The notes beneath the pieces were generated by a model, which made no database searches, had not been told where the DNA came from, and worked only from the letters and a program-made list of their open reading frames with translations. Position numbers and translations under genes: made by a program. A DNA stretch of 64,000 bases from Mesotoga infera. GTDB lineage: Bacteria > Thermotogota > Thermotogae > Petrotogales > Kosmotogaceae. The stretch covers positions 1,612,001 through 1,676,000 of the forward strand of contig NZ_LS974202.1 of the NCBI RefSeq assembly GCF_900157305.1. The letters are read 5' to 3'. Each line of letters opens with the position of its first letter. Position 1 is the stretch's first letter. This document shows, in pieces, positions 42,577 to 52,211 of the stretch.

Positions 42577-45081
42577 ATGAAGAGGTTAGTTCTGTCAATG
42601 TTCATAGCCGCCATTTTCTTATCTCTGGCTTTAGCAGTGCCTGTATGGGAAGATCAGATCGTGTACTTCGTTATGATCGACAGGTTTGCCAATGGCGATA
42701 CTTCCAACGATGATATGGGCTTTGGCGAGGCCGGAAACGACAATTCTCGCTACAATGGCGGAGATATCCAGGGACTGATAGACAGGCTGGATTATATAAA
42801 AGAACTCGGTGCGACTGCCATATGGATCACCCCACCCATCGCGAACCAGTGGTGGAATCCCTGGGTGAGCTACGGGGGATATCATGGCTACTGGGCGAGG
42901 GATTTCAAGAAGATAGATGAACATTTCGGAGATCTGGAGCTTTACAGAGAATTTGTCGACAAAGCCCACGAGAAAGGCTTGCTGGTTATCCAAGATATAG
43001 TTCCAAATCATGTCGGCGATTACTTCAGATTCATAGACGGGCAGTTCGAACTCAACGTCGATAGCTCCCCCACAGCTGCCCCGGAGCAGTATCCTTTCTC
43101 GCTAAACAATTACGAGACCGACTCGGAGAAGAACATCTACCACTGGACTCCGGATATCTCTAACTTCAACGATCAGCTTCAAAAATTTACATACCAGATG
43201 TCGGGACTGGACGACCTCAACACGGAAAACCCCGAAGTGATAGAGGCTCTGAAAGATTCATACACCTTCTGGATAAAAGAAGCCGGTATCGACGGTTTCA
43301 GAATAGACACGGTTATCTACGTGCCCTACGAGTTCTGGAAGGAGTTTCTCGAGGGAGAAAACGGGATCTACCAGGTTGCTAAGGAGATAGGCAAAACGGG
43401 TTTCATAACTTTTGGAGAAGCCTGGGTCAGGAGCGATCCCTTCAGCGATTCCGGAGAGAAGGTTATACGCGAATTCTTCGAAAACGGTATGAACTCTATG
43501 CTGGACTTCCCGCTGAACATAGAGTTGAGGAGCATATTCAAAGAGGGCAAACCCACAGCCAACCTCACATACAGGCTGGAAAAGAGGAGCGAATACTTCG
43601 ATCCTTCCAGGATGCTCACCTTCGTGGATAACCACGACATGGAGAGATTCCTCAAGGGAGGCGGTCTGGCCAATCTGAAACAAGCGCTGGCATTCATATT
43701 CACCGTTCCGGGCATACCCGTGGTTTATTATGGCACTGAACAGGGCTTCAACGAAACACGAGCTGCGATGTTCGCCGGAGGGTTCCAGTCGGGCGATATG
43801 GACCATTACAACAGCAACTCGGAGCTTTTCAAATATATACAGGAGCTCATTATGCTCAGGAAGAACAACCCGGTCTTCCGCTACGGAACCCTGAAGGTCT
43901 TGAAAGACGATTCCAACGGTCCCGGAATCTTCGCCTACAGCCTCGAGTGGGAGGGTGAAAAGGTGTTCGTCATAATGAACACCTCCGGCGAGCGAAGGAT
44001 ACTGGCAAATATGGATACGGGAATGGAAATAGGCGAAGTGGTCAAACCACTGTACGCCTTCAACTCTTTGTTCAAAGACTATACAGTAGAGAGCGATGGC
44101 AATCTGGTGATCACGATGAATCCCCGCTCCGTCTATGTCGGTATCGCCACCGAGGAGAAAAAGAGCGTCACTGTACCGGATATAGAGTTCAATGTCGATC
44201 TCGAAGACAATCAGAAGATTGATTCGAACTACACTATTACCGGAAATGCAAAAGGAGCGACTTCGGCCAGAATAATATTCGACACAAGAATAGAAGACGG
44301 TAAGGACATAGAGATAATCGACGGAAAATGGTTCTATGAATGGGACATCTCCAAGTTCGATCCCGGTGTTCATTCCATTCTCTTCAAAGTTTACGGGCAG
44401 ACGAGACGCGATTCCATATACAGTAAGGATTACAAAGTGGTTCTTGACATCCCGGAGATCGTTCTCTTCAGTGGTGAAGATCCCGAAGGCGACGACACAG
44501 GACCGGAAGGTAGATACGTTTATCCGACGGATATAACTTTCAAGAGGCAGATGGACCTTCTCGGAGTGAATGTGAGACAGATTGGCGCATCTCTGGTGAT
44601 TGCTATGAAGATAAAGGATCTGACCGATTCTTGGGGACCCCAGAACGGCTTCGATCATGTAACGTTCCAGATCTATATCGACGACCCGTCAAAAAAGGGA
44701 GCTACGTTTCTGCCGTTCCAGAATGCCTCGATGCCGGAGGGACTCGACTGGGATTACTTTATTTTCGCCAACGGCTGGTCGATCATCGCCTACTCCTCTG
44801 AGGATAGCGGATCGAAGTCTTTCGGTACGGCAATCTCTCCGACACCAATGGTTCAAACGAATAAGCTCACCGGGGAGGTTATACTGAGAATACCCGGCGA
44901 GACGCTAGGAAGGCTGGAGAGTTTTGAAGGTTTGAACATCTATATAACGACCTGGGATTTCGACGGCATAGAGGCAGTTTACAGGGACATTTACCCGCAA
45001 CCAAAGGGATACCATTTCGGGGGAGGGACAAAAGAGGATCCTTATATAATGGATGAAATGCTCATCAGGCTCGGAAAATGA
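42577..45081 (+). CDS. Secreted GH13 alpha-amylase with C-terminal glucodextranase-type binding module
   Basis: 834 residues. Signal peptide 1-20, then the GH13 barrel beginning DQIVYFVMIDRFANGD. Catalytic residues: nucleophile D244 (GFRIDTV), acid/base E281 (FGEAW) and D354 (FVDNHD); QDIVPNHVGD is conserved region I. After the barrel, an all-beta C domain and an Ig-like segment (about 530-620) lead to a module at about 627-834. That module starts FSGEDPEGDDTGPEGRY and resembles the C-terminal binding module of glucodextranases and other secreted amylases. It degrades alpha-glucans outside the inner membrane. Confidence 0.93.
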   Translation: MKRLVLSMFIAAIFLSLALAVPVWEDQIVYFVMIDRFANGDTSNDDMGFGEAGNDNSRYNGGDIQGLIDRLDYIKELGATAIWITPPIANQWWNPWVSYGGYHGYWARDFKKIDEHFGDLELYREFVDKAHEKGLLVIQDIVPNHVGDYFRFIDGQFELNVDSSPTAAPEQYPFSLNNYETDSEKNIYHWTPDISNFNDQLQKFTYQMSGLDDLNTENPEVIEALKDSYTFWIKEAGIDGFRIDTVIYVPYEFWKEFLEGENGIYQVAKEIGKTGFITFGEAWVRSDPFSDSGEKVIREFFENGMNSMLDFPLNIELRSIFKEGKPTANLTYRLEKRSEYFDPSRMLTFVDNHDMERFLKGGGLANLKQALAFIFTVPGIPVVYYGTEQGFNETRAAMFAGGFQSGDMDHYNSNSELFKYIQELIMLRKNNPVFRYGTLKVLKDDSNGPGIFAYSLEWEGEKVFVIMNTSGERRILANMDTGMEIGEVVKPLYAFNSLFKDYTVESDGNLVITMNPRSVYVGIATEEKKSVTVPDIEFNVDLEDNQKIDSNYTITGNAKGATSARIIFDTRIEDGKDIEIIDGKWFYEWDISKFDPGVHSILFKVYGQTRRDSIYSKDYKVVLDIPEIVLFSGEDPEGDDTGPEGRYVYPTDITFKRQMDLLGVNVRQIGASLVIAMKIKDLTDSWGPQNGFDHVTFQIYIDDPSKKGATFLPFQNASMPEGLDWDYFIFANGWSIIAYSSEDSGSKSFGTAISPTPMVQTNKLTGEVILRIPGETLGRLESFEGLNIYITTWDFDGIEAVYRDIYPQPKGYHFGGGTKEDPYIMDEMLIRLGK

Positions 45082-45463
45082 TAAACGGAAAGGCCTTTTC
45101 TCCGTTCTGTTCATGGTGGTATATATGTTTTTCGTTCTTATAATCGCGGTAATTGCGGTCGTTGTAGCGTATATCGTAAAGTCTTTCAGTGGAGACATCG
45201 AGGAGACGGAAGAATCCGAAGATCTCGAAATATCTTTTCATCCTCATGCGGTGGCCAGAATGCAGGAGAGAGAGATCGACCCTGAAAGAGTGATGGAGCT
45301 TTTGAGGGGCGAAGGCCAACAGGTAAAACTGGCGCACTACAACAGGATAAAAGTGACGGACGGGGAAGTAACGGCCATAGTGGGCAAGGGATTGCGAAAG
45401 CTCGAAGTCGTAACAGTTTACTGGAACGACGGCGATTGGGAAGATATGGAAGAAGAGATGTAG
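45053..45463 (+). CDS. Membrane-anchored DUF4258 domain protein
   Basis: 136 residues. A single membrane helix (about 15-42: LFMVVYMFFVLIIAVIAVVV) is followed by a DUF4258 domain: FHPHAVARMQEREIDPERV, a central IKVTDGEVTAIVGK and VVTVYWND. DUF4258 has a RelE/BECR-like fold, but is mostly of unknown role. The start overlaps the amylase end by 29 bases; ATG 45113 would remove the overlap and most of the pre-helix tail. Soluble DUF4258 proteins are common; an attached membrane helix is less so. Confidence 0.6.
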   Translation: MKCSSGSENDKRKGLFSVLFMVVYMFFVLIIAVIAVVVAYIVKSFSGDIEETEESEDLEISFHPHAVARMQEREIDPERVMELLRGEGQQVKLAHYNRIKVTDGEVTAIVGKGLRKLEVVTVYWNDGDWEDMEEEM

Positions 45464-45559
45464 ATCGTCTTGCGAATCGAGAATGGTTCGTGAGAATTGA
45501 CTTATAAGATGACGCGGGCGGTGAGAGCGAAGTCTCGATTGTATGTGTGGGGGGCAATC

Positions 45560-47122
45560 TTGGAAAATTTGAAGCGGGACACTGAAGATCTTATGAAAGC
45601 TTACGTGGATCTTCCGCTTGATGACTACAGAAAAAAGCTCGACCTTCTCAATAAACTTACGAACCATATGTACAGAGAGGGCAAGTTTTTGCTCGCGGCC
45701 GAAATGGCACGTGCAGAACTTCCTAGATTTGAAGAATACAGGTGTCTTGAACTGGCCAACATCACTAACAACATGATCAAGTATTGCTGTCTCGCCGGTG
45801 ATTACGATAGCTCGATTGAGTACGGTCTGAAGGCTTTGGAGCTTTTCCACCAGTTCGGTACGGCAGACGATATCAACGATGTGATAGCCAACATAGGTGG
45901 AGTCTATATATACATGGTCCAGTACGAAAAGGGCCTGGAGTACACACTGAGAGCCCTCGAATATGCAAAGTCTAAAAACGACAGAGAAGCAGCTTCCTTC
46001 TTTCTTAACAACTGCGGAATCGCTCTAAACAAACTTGGACACCACGATGAAGCCATTGCAAATTATGAAGAAGCCATATCGATCAAGCTGGAACTCGGTA
46101 AAAAAGGAGAGCTTTGTAACAGTTACATGAATCTGGCGCAGGTCTTTCTGGACACGGGCAATTACAGTGAGGCATTCGAAGTTCTCGAAAAGGCGAGACC
46201 TATTGCAGAAGAGATTGGTAATTTACAGACCCTGAAAGAGCTGAGTTTCCACATGGCCGATTATTACAGGAGAAAAGGTCTTTTCGACGAAGCCCTGGAG
46301 CTCCTGTCGTCGTATGTTGAATTTCATACAGAGGCCGGGAGTCTCTCCAAGATACCTGACGCTCTGAAGGAAATGGCGGACATTCACGAGACTATCGGTG
46401 AACTAGAAAACGCGCTCAACGATTATAAGAGACTGGTTTCAATAAATGAAAGGCTTTACAGGGAGGCCAGCAGTGCGAGAATGGTCGAACTAGAATCGTC
46501 CTTCAGAGTACAGCAGAAAATGCAGGAGATCGAAATGCTGAACAGCCAGAATCATGAACTTGAAGAGGTGAAAATCCTTTTAGAGAGACGCAACAGGGAA
46601 TTGCTGGAAACTCAGGAGAAGCTCGAAATCGCCAACGAGATGCTGAAGATCCAGGCCGAAACCGATCCTCTCACCGGTCTTCTCAATCAAAAGAGAATGT
46701 ACCCTATCATAGAAACGGAAATTGATAGAGCGCTCAGGTATGGCGGTCTCCTTTCGATGGTTATGATAGATCTGGATGATTTTAAGAAAATAAACGATAT
46801 TTACGGTCACCTCATCGGAGACAACGTGCTGAAAGCCGCCGCTGCGATCGTAAAAAACTCGATCAGGCGCAGCGATTACGCTTTCAGGTACGGCGGTGAA
46901 GAGTTCCTGCTGCTACTACCTTCGACGGACATCGAAAACGCCTCCGCAATGGCCAACAGATTGAGGGAAGAGATATCTTCATCACTGAGGCCACGAGTTA
47001 CGCTGAGCGCCGGTGTAAGCACCTGGAAGGGTGAAGACGCTACTGACTTCATCAGAAAGACCGACGCGCTACTTTATCAGGCGAAAGAAAATGGCAAGGA
47101 CCGCATCGTAAAAGAAGTCTGA
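45560..47122 (+). CDS. TPR-repeat GGDEF diguanylate cyclase
   Basis: 520 residues. TPR repeats fill about 1-310, for example YEKGLEYTLRALEYAK and HDEAIANYEEAISIKLELG. A coiled coil lies at about 310-360 and GGDEF at 365-520, starting ETDPLTGLLNQKR. The active-site motif is GGEEF at 445-449, with RxxD (RRSD) five residues before it, so an active, feedback-inhibited cyclase is expected. It is cytoplasmic, with input through TPR protein contacts. TTG 45560 follows GGGGGG; the frame is open to 45497 but looks non-coding there. Confidence 0.88.
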   Translation: MENLKRDTEDLMKAYVDLPLDDYRKKLDLLNKLTNHMYREGKFLLAAEMARAELPRFEEYRCLELANITNNMIKYCCLAGDYDSSIEYGLKALELFHQFGTADDINDVIANIGGVYIYMVQYEKGLEYTLRALEYAKSKNDREAASFFLNNCGIALNKLGHHDEAIANYEEAISIKLELGKKGELCNSYMNLAQVFLDTGNYSEAFEVLEKARPIAEEIGNLQTLKELSFHMADYYRRKGLFDEALELLSSYVEFHTEAGSLSKIPDALKEMADIHETIGELENALNDYKRLVSINERLYREASSARMVELESSFRVQQKMQEIEMLNSQNHELEEVKILLERRNRELLETQEKLEIANEMLKIQAETDPLTGLLNQKRMYPIIETEIDRALRYGGLLSMVMIDLDDFKKINDIYGHLIGDNVLKAAAAIVKNSIRRSDYAFRYGGEEFLLLLPSTDIENASAMANRLREEISSSLRPRVTLSAGVSTWKGEDATDFIRKTDALLYQAKENGKDRIVKEV

Positions 47123-47148
47123 CTTACTACAGCATTGGAGGCGATGAA

Positions 47149-48408
47149 GTGGTCAAATTCTTTGCCGACTGGCTTTTTTCACTGGGAATGGAGAATTTGA
47201 ATATCGTGTTTGCCAACATAATCACCGGAGTTATTATCGTGGCTCTGGCCTTTCTTTCGAAATTCCTTTTCGAAAAAGTCGTGATAAAGCCTATAGAGCA
47301 TTTCATAAAGAAGTCGCCTAACAAATGGGATGACATACTCGTCAAGCATCACGTTCTGGGAAGGATCTCCCTGATGATTCCGGCGATAGTGATAGTCTCT
47401 TTCGCGCCCGTTTTCCCCGTGGTGGAGGAGCTTATAAAAAGGCTATCGACGGCCTACCTTATATTCATAGCCGCGGTTGTCATAGATGCGATACTCGAAG
47501 CTATAACGGACGCTTACCAGTTTCTGGAAATCTCCAGAGACAAGCCTATCAAGAGTTACATAACGGTAGTCAAGATAATGATGTACATAGTAATAAGCGT
47601 CATTGTCATATCCATACTCACAAACACTTCTCCCTGGGGTATTCTCAGCGGTATCGGCGCATTGACGGCGATACTTCTGGTAATTTTCAGAGACTCGCTT
47701 CTGGGACTTGTTGCAAGCGTACAGATATCCAAGAACAACCTGGTGAGCATAGGTGACTGGATCGAAGTTCCCAAGTACCAGGCCGACGGCGACGTAATAG
47801 ATATAACGCTGACGACTATCAGAATTCAAAACTGGGACAAGACTATCACGACGATTCCCTCTTATGCGTTGATTTCCGAGTCTTTCAAAAACTGGAAGGG
47901 AATGTTTCAGGCCGGTGGAAGGAGGATAAAACGGTCGGTTTTCATAGATACCTCGAGCATACGCTTTCTAGACGACGAGCTTTTTGAAAGACTCCACAGA
48001 ATTCAGATTCTGCAACCTTATCTCGACAGCAAGAAGAAAGAAATAGAGGAGTTCAACAGGAAAAACAACATCGACATGACCGAGCCAGTCAACGGCAGAA
48101 GAATGACCAACATAGGGACTTTCAGAGCCTACCTGAATGCATATTTGAGAAGCCATCCGGGAACAAACAAAGATTTAATTATCATGGTCAGACAGCTTCA
48201 ACCTACCGATGCCGGACTTCCACTGGAGGTTTATGTCTTCAGCAAAGATACATCCTGGGTTAACTACGAGTCGTTGCAGTCGGATATCTTCGATCACATA
48301 TTCGCCGCCATTCCGCACTTTGGCTTAAGGGTTTTCCAGAACCCCACCGGCAACGATATGCGTTCTCTTGGCAATATCTTTGCCGCAAAGAGTATCGATC
48401 GCGAGTAA
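47149..48408 (+). CDS. MscS-family mechanosensitive channel (YbdG/YnaI-like)
   Basis: 419 residues. Four to five N-terminal membrane segments lead to the pore helix and beta domain: GILSGIGALTAILLVIFRDSLLGL, then VASVQIS and GDWIEVPKYQADGDVIDI (in parts). The long C-terminal cytoplasmic part with KNWKGMFQAGGRRIKRSVFID is typical of the YbdG group. Releases solutes on hypo-osmotic shock. GTG 47149 follows GGAGGCGATGAA. Lies 26 bases after the TPR-GGDEF gene. Confidence 0.9.
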   Translation: MVKFFADWLFSLGMENLNIVFANIITGVIIVALAFLSKFLFEKVVIKPIEHFIKKSPNKWDDILVKHHVLGRISLMIPAIVIVSFAPVFPVVEELIKRLSTAYLIFIAAVVIDAILEAITDAYQFLEISRDKPIKSYITVVKIMMYIVISVIVISILTNTSPWGILSGIGALTAILLVIFRDSLLGLVASVQISKNNLVSIGDWIEVPKYQADGDVIDITLTTIRIQNWDKTITTIPSYALISESFKNWKGMFQAGGRRIKRSVFIDTSSIRFLDDELFERLHRIQILQPYLDSKKKEIEEFNRKNNIDMTEPVNGRRMTNIGTFRAYLNAYLRSHPGTNKDLIIMVRQLQPTDAGLPLEVYVFSKDTSWVNYESLQSDIFDHIFAAIPHFGLRVFQNPTGNDMRSLGNIFAAKSIDRE

Positions 48409-48425
48409 TAGGACAGGGAACTTTC

Positions 48426-49853
48426 CTAGGTTGAAGATCTGTCCTTAGCGCCTTTGTTTACATACAATTCCTTATCGATCAGCGAAAGTATCTCCAGTAA
48501 ACCAAAATTGTCGTTTTTCGGATCCACGGTTTGAATGCCTGTAGAGAAGACAATCCCCTTTATCGATGAGAGTTTCCTTATTCTTTCGATAACCTCATTA
48601 ACATCTTCTCTGCTGCAATCGGGAAGACAGACGAGGAACTCGTCACCGCCGTATCTGAAGGCCGAATCGAACTGCTTGCGAATACTTATCTGAAGAATGC
48701 CACCGAACTCCCTTAGCACTCTGTCACCTTCGATATGACCGCGAAGGTCATTTATCTTCTTGAATCCGTCGATATCTATCATCACGAAAGTTATGGGATA
48801 CAGAAGCCTCTTTCCATGTGACAGCTCGATTGGAAGGATTTCCATGAGCGCGCGCCTGTTGTATATACCCGTTAAGGCATCGGTCATGGCGATTGTGCTC
48901 AGCCTCTTTTGGTTGGCTGAAATAACCTTCAGGGCTATTATCGTGAAGAGGGCTAGAACTACGGTAATTATCATGATATCGTACAACAATTGCTTACGAA
49001 ATGAATTGTTCAAAGTGGTAGTATCTTTGGTCACGATAAGATACCAGCCGGCTTCGGCAATGTATCTGGACACAAGATAGTTTTCGAAGGGCGTATTTTT
49101 ATATTCGATCACATCGAAATCTTCGAGATTTTCAAGGATTCTGGCTTTGTAACGTACCAGCTCGGGATCGTCGAAGATGCTACCCTTCAGTATCATATCT
49201 TCGTCTTCGTGAAGTCTCACGATACCGTGTGAATCGATAAGATAAGCATCTATATCCAGCAATCTGTTGTAATAGGAAAAGATCTCCCGTATCCCTGAAA
49301 TCTCCAGGCCTACGCCGGTTACTCCGAGGAGGTTACCTTCTGAGTCATCGATCCTGCAATTGACGAAAGGAGAAAGCAGATTTTTATTGGCTTGATCGGT
49401 ATCGATGTCCAGCCGAAATTCGGAATTTTCATCCACAAAAGAATAATACCAGACATCGTGTGGATCTTCCTTGCTAACTGTCTTGAATAGCCCTTCAACG
49501 TTGTAGTAATTCAAAGTATTGGCTGAGATCAGAAAAGCCGAACTGTATGAGTACTTATCTTTTATACCGGAAAGATAGTTGCTGATACTGGTACTGTCTC
49601 CTTCATATTCTTTTTCAAGCCACTTCTTAACAAAGGAATCGTTGGCCATCGTGAGAGAAACGTAAACGGGTTTTACCAGCAAATTCTGGATCTCGGAGAA
49701 GACGTTCGTCGATACGAGTCAGGTGATGTTGTAAATATCCTGCTTGATGGTAGCACGATACGAATTGAAGTTGATGATAAAGGCTGCTACGAACCCCCCT
49801 ATGATTATTAAAGCGACAATCAGGATAACTCCGAAACCTCGAAATCTGTTCAA
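48426..49853 (-). pseudogene. Cache-like sensor GGDEF gene interrupted by in-frame TGA
   Basis: One frame runs from TTG 49853 (GGAG 7 bases upstream) to 48426, broken by TGA at 49721-49719, codon 45. Before it: a membrane anchor (GVILIVALIIIGGFVAAFI) and the first helix, NSYRATIKQDIYNIT. After it: LVSTNVFSEIQNLLVKPV, VSLTMANDSFVK and the rest of a Cache-like external sensor to about 290. A second membrane helix and a GGDEF domain follow (GGDEF at 402-406, YRYGGDEF-type with FRY before it). The inhibitory RxxD is degenerate (KQFD). Without readthrough, the signal anchor is separated from the sensor. Restart inside would give a protein with one membrane helix. Confidence 0.8.
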
Positions 49854-50279
49854 TCTAATACTCCAACTTCCAACCACCCGGTTTGGATAAGTATCGGATC
49901 TACAATAAGGAATAAAAGTATTATATACATTATGAAGGCGAAGTGCTATAACTGAAATCGCGTTTTGAGTCCCTGTTCTCATTTTCATCTTTCTCGTATT
50001 ACCGGTAAGGTTCCCGGTCTTTGAAGCAGACCTGTGCAAGCTAACTGGCCAGCATATTCAATTGACAAATGCGAGGCGATACTGATTTAATATCGAAATA
50101 CTTAACTTCGCACAAAAGCGACATAAAAAGCATAGGCGTATGAAAGAGCTATAATTGCTTCAGTTAGTTTTAGCCGGCGATATAAGAGATTCGAAAGCAA
50201 CCCCATATATAGGTTATACTCTCTGCAAGGCCACATAGGTACTTATCGATACGCGCCGTTAACGAGAGGAGGATACAGT
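49854..50279. other. 426-base intergenic region between divergent genes
   Basis: Holds a TATAAT-like sequence for the minus-strand sensor at about 49922-49927 without a good -35, the plus-strand promoter at 50062-50091, and a leader of about 185 bases ahead of the CoA-transferase genes. I see no open frame of note and no recognisable riboswitch in the leader. Confidence 0.5.
50062..50091 (+). promoter_or_regulatory. Promoter of the CoA-transferase operon
   Basis: TTGACA (50062-50067), 18-base spacer, TTTAAT (50086-50091). A second -10-like TATACT lies at 50214-50219 with no matching -35. Confidence 0.5.
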
Positions 50280-50933
50280 TTGAAGACAATTACCAGAAAG
50301 GAACTCCCGGAAATAGTTAGACCAGGTTCGTCAACAATGATTGGCGGCTTCCTCGGCTGCGGCACGCCAGATGAGATAATCGATGAGCTGATTGTCTCGA
50401 GAATCGGTGGGCTGACGGTTATAGCCAACGATACGGCTTTCCCCGACAGGGGAATAGGCAGGCTAGTTGTGAACAGGCTTGTGAGTAGGGCGATAGTCTC
50501 TCACATAGGGACCAACCCCGAAACCCAACGCCAGATGATAGAAGGAGAGATCGAAGTTGAACTCGTTCCCCAGGGGACACTCGCCGAAAGGGTGCGCGCC
50601 AGGGGAGTAGGACTCGGTGGCATACTTACCCCGACCGGTGTCGGAACGGTTGTGGAAGAAGGGAAAGAGACCATAGTGGTGGGAGAACAGAAATACCTGC
50701 TGGAACTTCCGATAGGTGCTGAGTTTGCGCTTATCAAGGCAAAGAGAGCCGATTACTGTGGAAATCTCTCATACTCCCTTACGGCCAGAAATTTCAATCC
50801 CCTCATGGCGATGGCCGCAGAATGTGTCATAGCCGAGGTGGAGGAGATCGTACCCGTTGGTTCGATAAGTCCTGAGGAGATAAACACTCCTGGCGTAATC
50901 GTGGATTACATACTTGTAAGGGGGTGTCGATGA
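50280..50933 (+). CDS. 3-oxoacid/acetate CoA-transferase, subunit A
   Basis: 217 residues. The CoA-binding glycine loop MIGGFLGCGTPDEIIDEL is at the N-terminus, followed by TVIANDTAF, VSHIGTNPETQ, LVPQGTLAERVRA and FALIKAKRADYCGN. Matches AtoD/ScoA/ButA alpha subunits. With subunit B it exchanges CoA between a short-chain acyl-CoA and acetoacetate, acetate or butyrate. TTG 50280 has GAGGAGG upstream. Coupled by overlap to the next gene. Confidence 0.93.
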   Translation: MKTITRKELPEIVRPGSSTMIGGFLGCGTPDEIIDELIVSRIGGLTVIANDTAFPDRGIGRLVVNRLVSRAIVSHIGTNPETQRQMIEGEIEVELVPQGTLAERVRARGVGLGGILTPTGVGTVVEEGKETIVVGEQKYLLELPIGAEFALIKAKRADYCGNLSYSLTARNFNPLMAMAAECVIAEVEEIVPVGSISPEEINTPGVIVDYILVRGCR

Positions 50934-51583
50934 TGGATCCCAGAGAGGTTATAGCCAGACGAGTTGCTAAAGAACTTAAAGACGGAGACCTGGTGAATCT
51001 GGGAATAGGAATCCCAACTTTAGTGGCCAATTATATTCCATCGGGCGTGAATGTTTTTTTTCAGTCGGAAAACGGAATAATCGGAATGGGACCGGAACCG
51101 CGTAAAGGTATGGAGAATCCCGATATGACCAATGCGGGTGGAATGTTCGTGACGGCTCTTCCCGGTGCTATGGCCTTCGATAGTGCGATGTCCTTCGGCT
51201 TCATAAGGGGAGGTCATCTCGATATTACGGTGCTCGGTGCCTTACAGGTGGATGAAAAAGGTATGCTGGCAAACTGGATGATTCCTGGAAAGATGGTTCC
51301 CGGCATGGGGGGCGCCATGGACCTTGTAACCGGTGCGAAGAAAGTGATAGTAGCGATGACCCATACGGGCAAAGGTACCCCTAAAATAGTTCGAAAATGC
51401 AATTTCCCTTTGACTTCAATCAGACCTGTAGATCTCATAGTGACGGAACTTGCCGTAATAGAGCCAGGTCCGAAGGGATTGGTTTTAAAGGAAGTTGCGC
51501 CAGATATATCCGTAGAGGAGATACTAAAAACGACAGATGCACGGCTTATAATATCCGACCGGTTGTGCGAAATGACACTGTAG
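50930..51583 (+). CDS. 3-oxoacid/acetate CoA-transferase, subunit B
   Basis: 217 residues. The catalytic glutamate is in FFQSENGIIGMGP near residue 49. NLGIGIPTLVANYIP, GAMAFDSAMSFGFIRGGHLD and MVPGMGGAMDLVTGAKKVIV are AtoA/ScoB motifs. ATG 50930 overlaps the subunit A stop (ATGA), with GGGGGTG upstream; ATG 50933 is also possible. Confidence 0.93.
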   Translation: MMDPREVIARRVAKELKDGDLVNLGIGIPTLVANYIPSGVNVFFQSENGIIGMGPEPRKGMENPDMTNAGGMFVTALPGAMAFDSAMSFGFIRGGHLDITVLGALQVDEKGMLANWMIPGKMVPGMGGAMDLVTGAKKVIVAMTHTGKGTPKIVRKCNFPLTSIRPVDLIVTELAVIEPGPKGLVLKEVAPDISVEEILKTTDARLIISDRLCEMTL

Positions 51584-51608
51584 TATTAAAATCATTAGGA
51601 GCCTGTAT

Positions 51609-52088
51609 ATGCAAAAAACTAACGCGACTAGAATTCTCGATAAAATGGGAATAGAGTACGAGGTTCTTGAATACGATGTGGATGAAGATCAACTGGGTGC
51701 CGAACACGTGGCTGAAGAATTGGGGATAAGCGCCGACATGACCATGAAGACGCTGGTTGTCAAAGGCGACAGAAGCGGTGTATTTGTATGTTGTCTTAGA
51801 GGCGACCACGAGATCGACATGAAATTGCTGGAATCGATAACGGGCGATAAAAATATAGAAACGGTTCCTACAAGCATGCTGCTTTCTCTGACCGGATACG
51901 TTCGTGGCGGAGTATCACCGCTGGGAATGAAGAAGAGTTACAGAATACTTATAGACTCCCACGCCATATCTAAAGAAAAAGTTTCGATGAGCGCCGGAAA
52001 GAGGGGAGTACAGATCTGGATCAAACCAACGGATGTCGTGAAGGCTACTAAGGGAGAAGTGAAGAACTTCTCGCGAGAAAAACATTGA
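51609..52088 (+). CDS. YbaK/EbsC family Cys-tRNA(Pro) deacylase
   Basis: 159 residues. N-terminal KTNATRILDKMGIEYEVLEYD, then GAEHVAEELGI, the catalytic-lysine strand MTMKTLVVKGDRSG, RGDHEIDMKLL, GYVRGGVSPLGMKK and a C-terminal MSAGKRGVQIWI. This is YbaK rather than ProX. It hydrolyses mischarged Cys-tRNA(Pro). 25 bases after the CoA-transferase gene and likely in its transcript. Confidence 0.92.
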   Translation: MQKTNATRILDKMGIEYEVLEYDVDEDQLGAEHVAEELGISADMTMKTLVVKGDRSGVFVCCLRGDHEIDMKLLESITGDKNIETVPTSMLLSLTGYVRGGVSPLGMKKSYRILIDSHAISKEKVSMSAGKRGVQIWIKPTDVVKATKGEVKNFSREKH

Positions 52089-52211
52089 TGGAGAGAGCAG
52101 ATGATTGTCAGGAGCTGTCCCTGGTTGTTCGTGCAGAAACGTGATCGGTCTGACGATAATAGTTTGTTGGAGAAAATGAACGGGCACTGATAAAAGTGAA
52201 GGAGAAAGATC

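Noticed and set aside
43258-44658. 466-codon open frame antisense to the amylase gene
   Set aside because: It lies wholly within a well-supported GH13 gene, has no ribosome site and translates to low-complexity, family-free sequence; a codon-bias shadow.
6565-49721. Genome-wide recoding of TGA as a sense codon
   Set aside because: Many intact genes here, such as M20, pstA, wecA-like and the transposase, end in TGA at the natural protein end, so TGA is a normal stop.
50092-50279. Riboswitch in the long leader of the CoA-transferase genes
   Set aside because: No conserved riboswitch core or terminator/antiterminator pair could be recognised.
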